A stretch of DNA of 12,473 bases from Clostridiales bacterium. GTDB lineage: Bacteria > Bacillota > Clostridia > Peptostreptococcales > Anaerovoracaceae. Below are positions 1 through 6,765 of the stretch, piece by piece. The stretch lies in contig JAAZLU010000146.1 of the NCBI GenBank assembly GCA_012799165.1, positions 1 to 12,473 of the forward strand, written 5' to 3'. The notes under the pieces were generated by a model. The model made no database searches, was not told the origin of the DNA, and saw only the letters and a list, made by a program, of their open reading frames with translations. Both the position numbers and the translations under genes were made by a program. How positions within the stretch are numbered: position 1 is the first letter of the stretch; each line of letters starts with the position of its first letter.

Positions 1-1
1 C

Positions 2-565
2 GCCCTCTCCGACAAAGTTCGCGAAGGCTCGAGGGCTGCCATCGAGAGGCTCAAAGGGATGGGAATAAAGACGGTCCTGCTTACGGGAGATAACCGCGCG
101 GCAGCCGAGCATATAGGCAGCGCAATTGCAGTGGACGAGATTGTGGCGGAAGTCCTGCCTACAGAGAAGGCCGATGTTGTTGAGCGCTATCAGGCCGGAG
201 GAGAAGTCGTGATGATGGTCGGCGACGGGATAAACGATGCGCCGGCTTTGGTTCAGGCGGATATAGGCTGCGCCATAGGCGGCGGGAGCGATATAGCCAT
301 AGATTCCGCAGACATAGTCCTCACGAAGTCCGAACTTTCGGATGTTACGCGGGCTATAAACTTGAGCCGCCTTACGATAAGGAATATAAAGCAGAATCTC
401 TTCTGGGCTTTTTTCTACAATGTTTTGGGGATTCCGATCGCCGCGGGAGCGCTGTATCCCTCCTTCGAGATTTTGCTCTCTCCGATGATCGGAGCTCTGG
501 CGATGAGCCTCAGCTCGCTCTTCGTCGTGAGCAATGCGCTGAAGCTGCGGACTAAAAAGATTTAA
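2..565 (+). CDS. copA: Copper-exporting P-type ATPase, C-terminal part (5' end outside window)
   Basis: This is the last 187 residues of a P1B-type heavy-metal ATPase, which uses ATP to pump Cu(I) out across the cytoplasmic membrane. The frame is open from base 2, so the start lies to the left. Visible in order are the TGDN motif of the phosphorylation/nucleotide domain (fragment residues 28-31), the hinge motif GDGINDAPA (74-82), and two final membrane segments. These carry the Tyr-Asn pair (139-140) and the Met-x-x-Ser-Ser element (168-172) that bind Cu(I) in CopA-type pumps. That pairing is what favours copper over zinc or cadmium. The C-terminus is short and basic, as usual for the family. 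The next gene starts 17 bases downstream, so the two may be co-transcribed. The N-terminal metal-binding domains and the CPC motif cannot be checked here. Confidence 0.9.
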   Translation, partial: ALSDKVREGSRAAIERLKGMGIKTVLLTGDNRAAAEHIGSAIAVDEIVAEVLPTEKADVVERYQAGGEVVMMVGDGINDAPALVQADIGCAIGGGSDIAIDSADIVLTKSELSDVTRAINLSRLTIRNIKQNLFWAFFYNVLGIPIAAGALYPSFEILLSPMIGALAMSLSSLFVVSNALKLRTKKI

Positions 566-582
566 AGGGGTGTTTCGATAAA

Positions 583-1263
583 ATGGAAAGAAAAGACAGA
601 ATTAAAGATGCCTATCGTTTTACCGGCAGCAACAGCTTCTACGACAATATGATTACCTGCTCCTCATTTCTCGGAAAGCTGGTCTGTCGCCTGGTCTGGG
701 ATATGAATGTGGAGGAGAGCAGGGAATATCCCTTGCGGGCATTCTCCGGCATACCCGAGGATTTTTCGGGGAGATTGCTGGAAGTTCCCGTGGGCACGGG
801 CGTGCTCACCATGCCGCTTTTTAAGACTTTGCCGGATGCAGAAGTCGTGTGCCTCGATTATTCGCCGGATATGCTGGCGATAGCAGAAGAGCGGGTTGGC
901 CAGATGGGGCTTAAGAATGTAGCATTGCTGCAGGGCGATGTGGGGGCTCTGCCCTTCGAAGACGAGAGTTTCGATACAGTTCTGTCTCTCAACGGTTTTC
1001 ATGCCTTTCCGGATAAAGAAGCCGCCTACCGAGAGACCTTCAGGGTGCTTAAAAGCGGGGGTACTTTCTGCGGCTGCTTCTATGTGTCGGGCTGCTGCAG
1101 GCGAACGGACCTCATCACTCAAAGTCTTTATCAGCGGATGAAATTATTTACTCCTCCCTACGAGAGCATGGATAGTTTAAAGCGGCGCCTGGAGAGCATG
1201 TACGAGCAGGTGGAGCTGAGCAATCTTAAGGGAATTGCCTGTTTCGTATGCAAGAAAAGATAG
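583..1263 (+). CDS. Class I SAM-dependent methyltransferase (UbiE-like), 226 aa
   Basis: A Rossmann-fold methyltransferase with unknown acceptor. Motif I is LLEVPVGTG (65-73), followed by the acidic residue that binds the SAM ribose in CLDYS (90-94, Asp92). Then come the adenine-contact stretch GDVGALPF (118-125), the motif FDTVLSLNGFHAF (130-142) and the post-core RVLKSGGTF (154-162). In motif I the first glycine of the usual E-x-G-x-G-x-G is proline (EVPVGTG). An N-terminal extension of about 60 residues, usual for small-molecule methyltransferases, may cap the substrate pocket. The ATG is preceded by AAAGGGG at a rather long 12-base spacing. Placed 17 bases after copA and 11 bases before a second methyltransferase with little similarity outside the core motifs, so not a recent duplication. 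The family is clear, the substrate is not. Confidence 0.88.
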   Translation: MERKDRIKDAYRFTGSNSFYDNMITCSSFLGKLVCRLVWDMNVEESREYPLRAFSGIPEDFSGRLLEVPVGTGVLTMPLFKTLPDAEVVCLDYSPDMLAIAEERVGQMGLKNVALLQGDVGALPFEDESFDTVLSLNGFHAFPDKEAAYRETFRVLKSGGTFCGCFYVSGCCRRTDLITQSLYQRMKLFTPPYESMDSLKRRLESMYEQVELSNLKGIACFVCKKR

Positions 1264-1274
1264 AGTAGGCGTCG

Positions 1275-1967
1275 ATGTCAAGCAAGATTAATGTTGGTGC
1301 CGAGGAGGAGAAAGTGTTCGGGGCGGGAAATAAAACTCTGTTTTGGGATTGTACGGCGGGCATCTACGACCTGTTCGTAAACATAATAAATGCAAGGACT
1401 CACGAGATTCTGCGTCGCAAGACTGCGGATCTCTTCGAGCCGGAGGATTTCGTCTTGGAATGCGGCTGCGGCACGGGAATGCTAACGGAGCTTATTGCGC
1501 CGAGATGCCGCGAGCTTATTGCGACGGATTTTTCAAAGAATATGCTGCGAAAAACTGAGGCGAAATGCGGGGCTCAGAATAATATTCGTTTTAAGGTCGC
1601 CGATATAATGAGCCTCGACTTTGCAGATTCGTCCTTCGACAAGGTGCTCGCCGCAAATGTAATCCATCTTTTGGAGAATCCCCGGGAGGCTTTAAAGGAG
1701 CTAGAGCGGGTCTGCAGACCGGGCGGCAGGATTATAATACCCACCTATATGAACCGCCGATCGGGAGGCAAGGAGAATCGTTTTATAAAGGCTCTCGGAA
1801 AGGCCGGGGCCGGCTTTAAGGAAAAGTTCACTTTTTTCTCCTATCGGCAATTTTTTAACGATGCGGGCTATCCCGATGCGCAGTTCATGGATATTGAAGG
1901 ATTTATACCGTGCTGCGTTGCGGTGATTGAGAAGAGTTATGACAGGCGGAGAGCATGGGAGAATTAA
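1275..1967 (+). CDS. Class I SAM-dependent methyltransferase, 230 aa
   Basis: A second Rossmann-fold methyltransferase. It has a canonical motif I, VLECGCGTG (60-68), the SAM-ribose acidic residue in ATDFS (83-87, Asp85), and Asp110 in VADIMSLDF for adenine binding. FDKVLAANVIHLL follows at 121-133 and VCRPGGRII at 146-154. The order and spacing match the methyltransferase 11/25 group that acts on small molecules or lipids. The acceptor is not evident. It follows the first methyltransferase after 11 bases with only a weak purine-rich SD (AGAGTAGG), which fits translational coupling. Its stop codon lies one base before the start preferred for the next gene. Two different methyltransferases ahead of an ATC-hydrolase-family gene suggest a short modification or detoxification pathway; this is inference. 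Confidence 0.88.
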   Translation: MSSKINVGAEEEKVFGAGNKTLFWDCTAGIYDLFVNIINARTHEILRRKTADLFEPEDFVLECGCGTGMLTELIAPRCRELIATDFSKNMLRKTEAKCGAQNNIRFKVADIMSLDFADSSFDKVLAANVIHLLENPREALKELERVCRPGGRIIIPTYMNRRSGGKENRFIKALGKAGAGFKEKFTFFSYRQFFNDAGYPDAQFMDIEGFIPCCVAVIEKSYDRRRAWEN

Positions 1968-1968
1968 G

Positions 1969-2547
1969 GTGCAAAATGATGTGAAAAGGTTTTTGCTTGG
2001 CATCTTCGATGCGGAAATAGTTGAGCAGCTTAAGCAGAATTATTCCGCAACTATGGAGGAAATGTGCCGCGAGCAGAAGGCGAGACTTTCGCCCACCCAG
2101 TATAAGAATGCAAAGAACAGCATCTTGGTGAGAGTTGCGCTGTATCTTTCTTTAAAAGAGCATGTCGGCGCGGAGGAAGCCCTGGTGCATACAAAAGCAT
2201 ATTTCTATGGAAAGGTAGATATTGCCTCGAAAATCATGAAATTCGTCAGCAAATCCGATTTGGGATTTGCCTTGTTTCGGAAAGCCTTTTCGACCGGCCT
2301 TAAAGCGGATACCTGGACCTCAAAGATAACGAGGAACGATAGGAAGGTATTTACATTCGATATAACGAAATGCCTATATAAAGACTTGTGCGATTTTTAT
2401 GAATGTCCCGAACTTTGCCCGATGTTTTGCGATGGCGACTGGATTATGTTCAGAGACATGGTAAAGATAAAATTTGAAAGAAGCTGCACCTTGGGATATG
2501 GCGACGAGCTCTGCGATTTTAAATTTACAAGGCGGCTGGGGAGTTAA
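1969..2547 (+). CDS. L-2-amino-thiazoline-4-carboxylic acid (ATC) hydrolase family protein, 192 aa
   Basis: Recognised by the C-terminal cysteine-rich block that typifies the ATC hydrolase family: CLYKDLCDFYECPELCPMFC (135-154) followed by FERSCTLGYGDELCDF (169-184). In Pseudomonas the founding enzyme opens the thiazoline ring of ATC on the way to L-cysteine. Members in anaerobes are mostly uncharacterised and may act on other rings or bind a metal through these cysteines. The N-terminal half is helical with no recognised motif. Start choice: GTG at 1969 has GGGAG seven bases upstream and sits one base after the previous stop. ATG at 1939 and TTG at 1927 are in frame but have poorer ribosome sites, and would overlap the upstream gene by 29 or 41 bases. 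It is the last gene of the first + strand block. Family call is firm, substrate unknown. Confidence 0.82.
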   Translation: MQNDVKRFLLGIFDAEIVEQLKQNYSATMEEMCREQKARLSPTQYKNAKNSILVRVALYLSLKEHVGAEEALVHTKAYFYGKVDIASKIMKFVSKSDLGFALFRKAFSTGLKADTWTSKITRNDRKVFTFDITKCLYKDLCDFYECPELCPMFCDGDWIMFRDMVKIKFERSCTLGYGDELCDFKFTRRLGS

Positions 2548-2703
2548 TGCGGTTCGGTTATGGCCTCTGCAAAATTGCTTACCGTAATCGATGAAACCTC
2601 TTTAAAGCTTGTGTAGGTGGTAGGCGCTTTTATCCAACATTTGCAACTTCGTACATGGCGGAGTAATTATTGTTTACTTTAATGCTAGAGAGTTATTTCA
2701 GGC

Positions 2704-2736
2704 AGAAGCAGAATAGGGGGTTCTTGTTCTGCTTCT
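2704..2736. repeat. Perfect 10-bp inverted repeat ahead of the alpha/beta hydrolase gene
   Basis: AGAAGCAGAA at 2704-2713 is matched exactly by TTCTGCTTCT at 2727-2736, separated by 13 bases that contain AGGGGG. The repeat ends 26 bases before the ATG at 2763. No U-run follows on either strand, so it is not a standard intrinsic terminator. It could be an operator or a leader hairpin controlling the downstream gene. The rest of the 2548-2762 gap shows no gene and no confident promoter. A weak TTGTTT / TTATTT pair with 17-base spacing lies at 2670-2698. Confidence 0.6.
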
Positions 2737-2762
2737 AAAAATACTATACGAGTAATCACAAA

Positions 2763-3536
2763 ATGAAAGTCTACGAATTCGGGCAAGATAAAAAAAAGAC
2801 AATTCTGATGTTCCAATGCGCCGTCGAGCCTTGGTGGGTATTCAAAGCTTCGGCGGAAGCGCTGGCGCAGGATTTTCATGTGTTTTTGTTCATATCCGAC
2901 GGGCACGACGAGATGGGGACAGATTTTATATCCATAGAAAGAAATGTCGAGCAGGCAGTATTCTATCTGCGCGGAAAAGGCGTTCGCCGCCTCGATATGG
3001 CCTATGGAGTTTCCATGGGCGGTTCAAGCGTAATGTACATGTTGGCGAATCGGATGATGCCTGTAAATAAGGCCGTCGTAGACGCCGGCATAGCGCCTTA
3101 TTCCTATCCGAAATGGCTCTGCCGAATAATCGCCCTTAAAGATTACCTGATGGTAAGGACGGCTTTCAGATCGCCCGCCTTGATGAAGATGGCGATGCCT
3201 CCCGAGCGCTGGACGCCCGAAGGTGAAGATCCGCAGGAGCATTACCTAAAGCTGTTCGAGTTCGGAAGAAACCATTATTCCGACAGGACGATTTACAATG
3301 TCTTCTGGTCCGCCAACAACTATCCCATGCCCAACCCCGTGCCGAGCGTAGATGCGGAGATGGAGTATTGGTATGGGGAGGAGGAGAGGGCGGCCAGGAA
3401 AAAAGATCTTGCCTATGCCAAGAAAGCATTCCCTCAAATCGCTACAAGGGAGTTTAAGGGCATGGCGCACGGCGAGCTCGTTATGATGTTCCCCGAGCGT
3501 TTTCATAGGGAAATTCTAGGATTTTTAGACAGCTAA
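2763..3536 (+). CDS. Alpha/beta hydrolase, 257 aa
   Basis: An alpha/beta-hydrolase-fold enzyme of unknown substrate, predicted cytoplasmic because no signal peptide is visible. The nucleophile elbow is GVSMGG (82-87, Ser84). A candidate acid is Asp107 in VVDAG, although an acidic residue in the later EYWYGEEER stretch (201-209) could serve instead. The catalytic histidine is probably His236 in GMAHGELVMMFPERF. Length is usual for a single-domain hydrolase. The ATG at 2763 follows an in-frame stop at 2736, so it is the earliest ATG possible. It lacks a clear SD, which is unusual here because most neighbours have one. The gene stands apart from the block before it (215 bases) and converges on the ECF ATPase gene with a 42-base gap. 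It is unrelated in detail to the other hydrolase in this window. Confidence 0.85.
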   Translation: MKVYEFGQDKKKTILMFQCAVEPWWVFKASAEALAQDFHVFLFISDGHDEMGTDFISIERNVEQAVFYLRGKGVRRLDMAYGVSMGGSSVMYMLANRMMPVNKAVVDAGIAPYSYPKWLCRIIALKDYLMVRTAFRSPALMKMAMPPERWTPEGEDPQEHYLKLFEFGRNHYSDRTIYNVFWSANNYPMPNPVPSVDAEMEYWYGEEERAARKKDLAYAKKAFPQIATREFKGMAHGELVMMFPERFHREILGFLDS

Positions 3537-3540
3537 AGAG

Positions 3541-3582
3541 CAAAAATGTTGATAGCAAAAACACCCTGTACATCAATGTCAT
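3541..3582 (-). terminator. Possible weak terminator of the six-gene operon
   Basis: Just after the EcfA stop codon the - strand can form an interrupted stem: ATG and TTGAT, separated by a 3-base bulge, pair with ATCAACAT about 18 bases later. A run of five T follows (3546 down to 3542). The stem is short and AT-rich with a long loop, so this is tentative. No better terminator is seen in the 42 bases between the two convergent genes. Confidence 0.2.
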
Positions 3583-5021
3583 TTGCTGAGCCTTAAAAAC
3601 TGATTCCCCAAATGCGGTATGGCTCGCTTGTCGTGGCTGATGCTTACAACAGTTAAGGGCTTTTTGGATCTTGCCTTTAGCAACTCCAGTGCATGGAGAA
3701 GCTGATCTACGCTAGCGGTATCGAGGCCTACGGTGGGCTCATCGAGAAAGAGAACCTCGGGTTCGTTTGCTATTATGCAGGCGAAGCCCAACTTTCGCTT
3801 TTGCCCTTCGCTTAAGCTTAGGGGGTGACGATCGAGCATATCTTCGAGTTTAAAGAGCCTTATTAATTCTTCGACGAAATCCGGCGACTTTGCGCTTAGA
3901 TAGAGCTCGCTTCGGACGCTCGGCATAAAGAGTTGGTAATCCGGGTTTTGCAGTACATAGCCTAATTTTTTACGCTTTTCTTTTTTGCTGTAAAGTGATG
4001 AGAGTTTTCCGGCGCTCGGTTTTATAAAATCGTTTAAAAGCCGGAACAGAGTCGTCTTTCCGCAGCCGTTATCGCCGAGGACGACCCATTCTTCTCCGCG
4101 CCTTATTTCCCAGGAGAAGTCATTAAATAGGCAGCGACCTCCTATCTTGTAATCCAAGCGTTCCACGGAAAATAGGATTTCCCTGTCGACAGGGCCTTTT
4201 GTATTTTTTAAGGATTGCATCTGCACGCTTTCCGCTTCCAAAGCCTTTTTCTGCGCAGCTTCTTCAACGGCTGTGCGAAGCTCTTCTCTATATGCCTCTA
4301 CATCCTCGCGAATTTCTATCTCCATGCATACATTTTCCGCATCGCTATCTACGCAGGAAAATATGCGATCGACATAGGGCAGTATCATCTCCTCTCGGTG
4401 CTCGACCAGAATTACCGTATAGCTTTCTTCCTCGGAGAGCTTCTTCAGCAACTCCAAGAGCTCAGCGCTTGCGCGGGCGTCCATATTCGCCAGTGGCTCA
4501 TCGAGGATTAAAATTTTCTGACCCATGCCCAATGTGCAGGCTGTCATCAGTTTTTGCTTTTCTCCGCCCGAAAGTGTTGCGGTCTTAGCATCCTTTGCAA
4601 GACCGGTCAGGCTCAGCAATTCGTCGAGAGTTGTCTGCATCTCTTGCGGCATCTTCCCTAAGTTTTCCATGGGAAAGACAATCTCGTCGGCGACCTCGTC
4701 GAAAATTATCTGCTCTCTGGGATTCTGAAAGACGCTGCCGACTATCTTCGTCCTTTCTCGAACCGAGCTGTTTGCCATCTCATTTCCCAAAATGTAGATA
4801 TAGCCTTCCGTGTAGGCATCTTTAAGATTTGGAATAACCCCGTTTATCGCATTTATCAGGGAGGATTTCCCGCAACCAGAAGGGCCGGTCAGCAGAATGA
4901 ATTCGCCTTCTTCGATTTGAAAGCTTAGATCCTTAAAGACCCACAGGCGTTTTTCGTTAGGCTTGTTCTCCTCAAGATTGTAGGATAAAGACAGATTTTT
5001 AACTTCAAGAGTCGGCTTCAT
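3579..5021 (-). CDS. ECF transporter ATPase, two ABC domains in one chain (EcfA-EcfA' type), 480 aa
   Basis: This is the energy-coupling ATPase of an ECF importer, with both nucleotide-binding domains fused. Domain 1 has Walker A GPSGCGKS (46-53), Q-loop Gln99, signature LSGGE (150-154), Walker B ILILDE (170-175) and switch His208. A charged Glu/Ala-rich helical linker of about 40 residues (240-280) follows. Domain 2 has Walker A GDNGCGKT (316-323), Gln358, signature LSEGQ (403-407), Walker B VLFLDE (423-428) and His463. Both sites look catalytically complete. The ATG overlaps the EcfT stop by 4 bases (ATGA) and has TAGGAG seven bases upstream. It is the last gene of the operon. Having its own EcfT and S component next to it indicates a dedicated (group I) ECF system rather than a shared module. 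Confidence 0.92.
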   Translation of the reverse strand: MKPTLEVKNLSLSYNLEENKPNEKRLWVFKDLSFQIEEGEFILLTGPSGCGKSSLINAINGVIPNLKDAYTEGYIYILGNEMANSSVRERTKIVGSVFQNPREQIIFDEVADEIVFPMENLGKMPQEMQTTLDELLSLTGLAKDAKTATLSGGEKQKLMTACTLGMGQKILILDEPLANMDARASAELLELLKKLSEEESYTVILVEHREEMILPYVDRIFSCVDSDAENVCMEIEIREDVEAYREELRTAVEEAAQKKALEAESVQMQSLKNTKGPVDREILFSVERLDYKIGGRCLFNDFSWEIRRGEEWVVLGDNGCGKTTLFRLLNDFIKPSAGKLSSLYSKKEKRKKLGYVLQNPDYQLFMPSVRSELYLSAKSPDFVEELIRLFKLEDMLDRHPLSLSEGQKRKLGFACIIANEPEVLFLDEPTVGLDTASVDQLLHALELLKARSKKPLTVVSISHDKRAIPHLGNQFLRLSK

Positions 5022-5698
5022 TTAAGGTCTCCTAAGGATAGATAGATGAAGGGGAGAAGGCAGGCCAAAAACAGGGCGGCGAAGAGCCGGTCTTTCTTTT
5101 TAAAATCGATCGTCTCGTAGGAACTCCCTTCCAATTCGGTGGAGAAGGCTCTGGTTTCCAGCGAGATTGCCAGACCCTCGGATATGCTCAAAACCCTTAC
5201 GATAAGCGGAATAAAAAAGGCTCTTGCCCATAGGAGAGGTGTTTCTGAAAAGCGAATCCCCCTCAGAACGATGGCTTGCCTAATCTGCTGAATCTCCTCG
5301 TAAAATATCTGCATAAAGCGTATTACGATAAGGAGCCCCAGACTTATCCAGCGCGGGACCTTCAATTGATTGAAGGCACGGACGAGCCTTATCGGCTTTA
5401 TGCTTATGCTGAGCACAGCCGCCAAGGCGAGCGCAAGTACACGGTAAAAGGCATAGAGAATATCCGAGGGCGTGCCGTTTACAGCCGTGAGCCCTGCCGT
5501 CAGAGCTCCGAAGATTAGAACGAAGGGAATAGTCCTCAGCATCGTCCTCTCGAAGCGAAACAGCAAAAGCAGGATAAGGAAAGCAGCTAGATAAATCACA
5601 AACCAGGGCTTTTTAACGAACAACAAGCCTGTCGCGAAGAGCATGACGCTGAAAACTAAAGAGAGTATAGGGTGTATGTTCTTCTCGGGTTTATTCAT
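5018..5698 (-). CDS. ECF transporter transmembrane component EcfT, 226 aa
   Basis: The EcfT scaffold membrane protein couples ATP hydrolysis by EcfA to toppling of the S component. Hydrophobic stretches at about 10-28, 31-47, 56-74 and 84-100 precede a long amphipathic cytoplasmic region. That region carries two Ala/Leu-Arg-Gly/Ala coupling motifs, LRG at 145-147 and TRA at 182-184, which are the EcfT grooves that contact the ATPases. A final hydrophobic segment lies at 206-222. Length fits the family, at the short end. It starts 8 bases after the MptD-family stop with a weak SD and overlaps the EcfA start by 4 bases, so all three ECF parts are translationally linked. Confidence 0.9.
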   Translation of the reverse strand: MNKPEKNIHPILSLVFSVMLFATGLLFVKKPWFVIYLAAFLILLLLFRFERTMLRTIPFVLIFGALTAGLTAVNGTPSDILYAFYRVLALALAAVLSISIKPIRLVRAFNQLKVPRWISLGLLIVIRFMQIFYEEIQQIRQAIVLRGIRFSETPLLWARAFFIPLIVRVLSISEGLAISLETRAFSTELEGSSYETIDFKKKDRLFAALFLACLLPFIYLSLGDLK

Positions 5699-5706
5699 GC
5701 GCCAAC

Positions 5707-6258
5707 CTACAGTTTGCCCGCCTTCTGTAACTCATCGGCGATTCTATTTCCGATGAGAGCACCCGCAAAACCGAGCGCGACTGCACCCGCGACGAGCAAT
5801 GCGAAAGTAAGCGGATTTCCTATCTGCTCCGCAATCGTTCTTCCCTTTGCTAATATATTCACAACTGCCGTCGTCGGAATCGTAAAGAAGGAAAAGAGCC
5901 CTGCGCTAAAGAGGACAGCCTTTCTGTTCTCGTAACTCTTAAAAAGACCTAAAGCCAAGCCTTCCGAAAGTAGGGTCGCGACGAGCTGATTAAAGAACAT
6001 TACCGGCGCCATAAGCAGCAGCACGAGGCCGGAAAATATTCCGATTATCACAAGGGAACCGCTCTTCTTTACCTTGCGCAGTCCTATGGATGTAAGCAGC
6101 CCGAAAGGCAGTGCCATTGCGCAGGCCTGCGCGCCCAACTTTGTTACTGTCATTACGATGGGAGCGACGGGTCCGCTGGCAAGCAATGTTACAGCTGTAA
6201 TTACCGCCAGAAAAACTATGTCCTTAATTGTAAAGGCTTCTAATTTAATCTTATTCAT
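5707..6258 (-). CDS. MptD-family putative ECF transporter S component, 183 aa
   Basis: A small, very hydrophobic integral membrane protein with about five or six membrane segments (near 12-34, 42-60, 68-92, 94-106, 113-136 and 146-170) and a basic N-terminus. Its composition, length and position directly ahead of EcfT and EcfA match the MptD / Trep_Strep group of putative ECF substrate-binding (S) components. The S component decides the ligand. Substrates of this group are poorly defined. ECF systems linked to heme uptake are known in streptococci and lactobacilli, which with this operon's context makes heme or another iron-bearing ligand a reasonable guess, not a demonstrated one. Its ATG directly abuts the preceding stop (TAGATG), so its translation must be coupled to the YgbA-like gene. 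Confidence 0.83.
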   Translation of the reverse strand: MNKIKLEAFTIKDIVFLAVITAVTLLASGPVAPIVMTVTKLGAQACAMALPFGLLTSIGLRKVKKSGSLVIIGIFSGLVLLLMAPVMFFNQLVATLLSEGLALGLFKSYENRKAVLFSAGLFSFFTIPTTAVVNILAKGRTIAEQIGNPLTFALLVAGAVALGFAGALIGNRIADELQKAGKL

Positions 6259-6756
6259 CTATGCGATACCTCCATTAGATTTTGTATGTTTTCTTATTAA
6301 GCTGTTATTTTTGATCAGATTTCTTGCAAAATTAAGAGCATATATCGGGTGCTCCTTAATTAGCCTTTTGCCGGAATGATGCATAATCGGAAGCATCTTT
6401 GCCTGCTCCTCCTTGCGATAGCAAGGTGTGGGGCATTCGTGGCAAAAGGTTTTGTAATAGCTGTGCGGGCACTTCTCCGTATGCCGAAATGCATTTTGTA
6501 TAAGTTCGTAACATTCGGGGCAGAGCTTGTAATTTGCACGGCGCTTATTCCTTAAGAGCCAATTGTGAATATCTTCCGGAAAGTCCAAATCTGCAGCCGT
6601 AACTTTGTTTTCTTTTGCAGCATGATTATCTCTGCAATAAACCGCCGCCATTAAAAAGAAGATCCGTTTTTCGAACTCTTTGCACTCTCTTTCCTTGTTT
6701 TCATCTATGTGCAGTTCCTTTCTTAGAATCGGAAATCTTTTATAGCGCCTCTCCAT
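6259..6756 (-). CDS. YgbA-family cysteine-rich protein (nitrous oxide-stimulated promoter family), 165 aa
   Basis: Recognised by the family pattern of a Tyr-Cys followed by a His (Y40-C41, H45), LCPEC (78-82), KCPH (95-98), FCHECPTPCY (104-113) and a distal HSGKRLIKEHPIYAL (127-141). There are eight cysteines, six within 79-112, arranged like a metal-binding site. E. coli YgbA is induced by nitric oxide and has been linked to iron binding and recovery from nitrosative stress. The biochemical role here is unknown. No signal peptide or membrane segment is seen, so it is probably cytoplasmic. The C-terminal 20 residues, rich in Asn, Lys and Ile, extend beyond the conserved part. SD AGGAAAG lies five bases before the ATG, which is nine bases after the upstream ABC gene. 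Its position inside a transporter operon suggests a role in handling the imported iron-containing ligand (inference). Confidence 0.85.
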   Translation of the reverse strand: MERRYKRFPILRKELHIDENKERECKEFEKRIFFLMAAVYCRDNHAAKENKVTAADLDFPEDIHNWLLRNKRRANYKLCPECYELIQNAFRHTEKCPHSYYKTFCHECPTPCYRKEEQAKMLPIMHHSGKRLIKEHPIYALNFARNLIKNNSLIRKHTKSNGGIA

Positions 6757-6765
6757 AAGACTTTC

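Noticed and set aside
664..1122. Long antisense reading frame opposite the first methyltransferase
   Set aside because: It mirrors a well-supported gene, has no recognisable domain and no ribosome site.
3166..3506. Antisense reading frames opposite the first alpha/beta hydrolase
   Set aside because: Low-complexity, Arg/Ser/Pro-rich translations typical of shadow frames.
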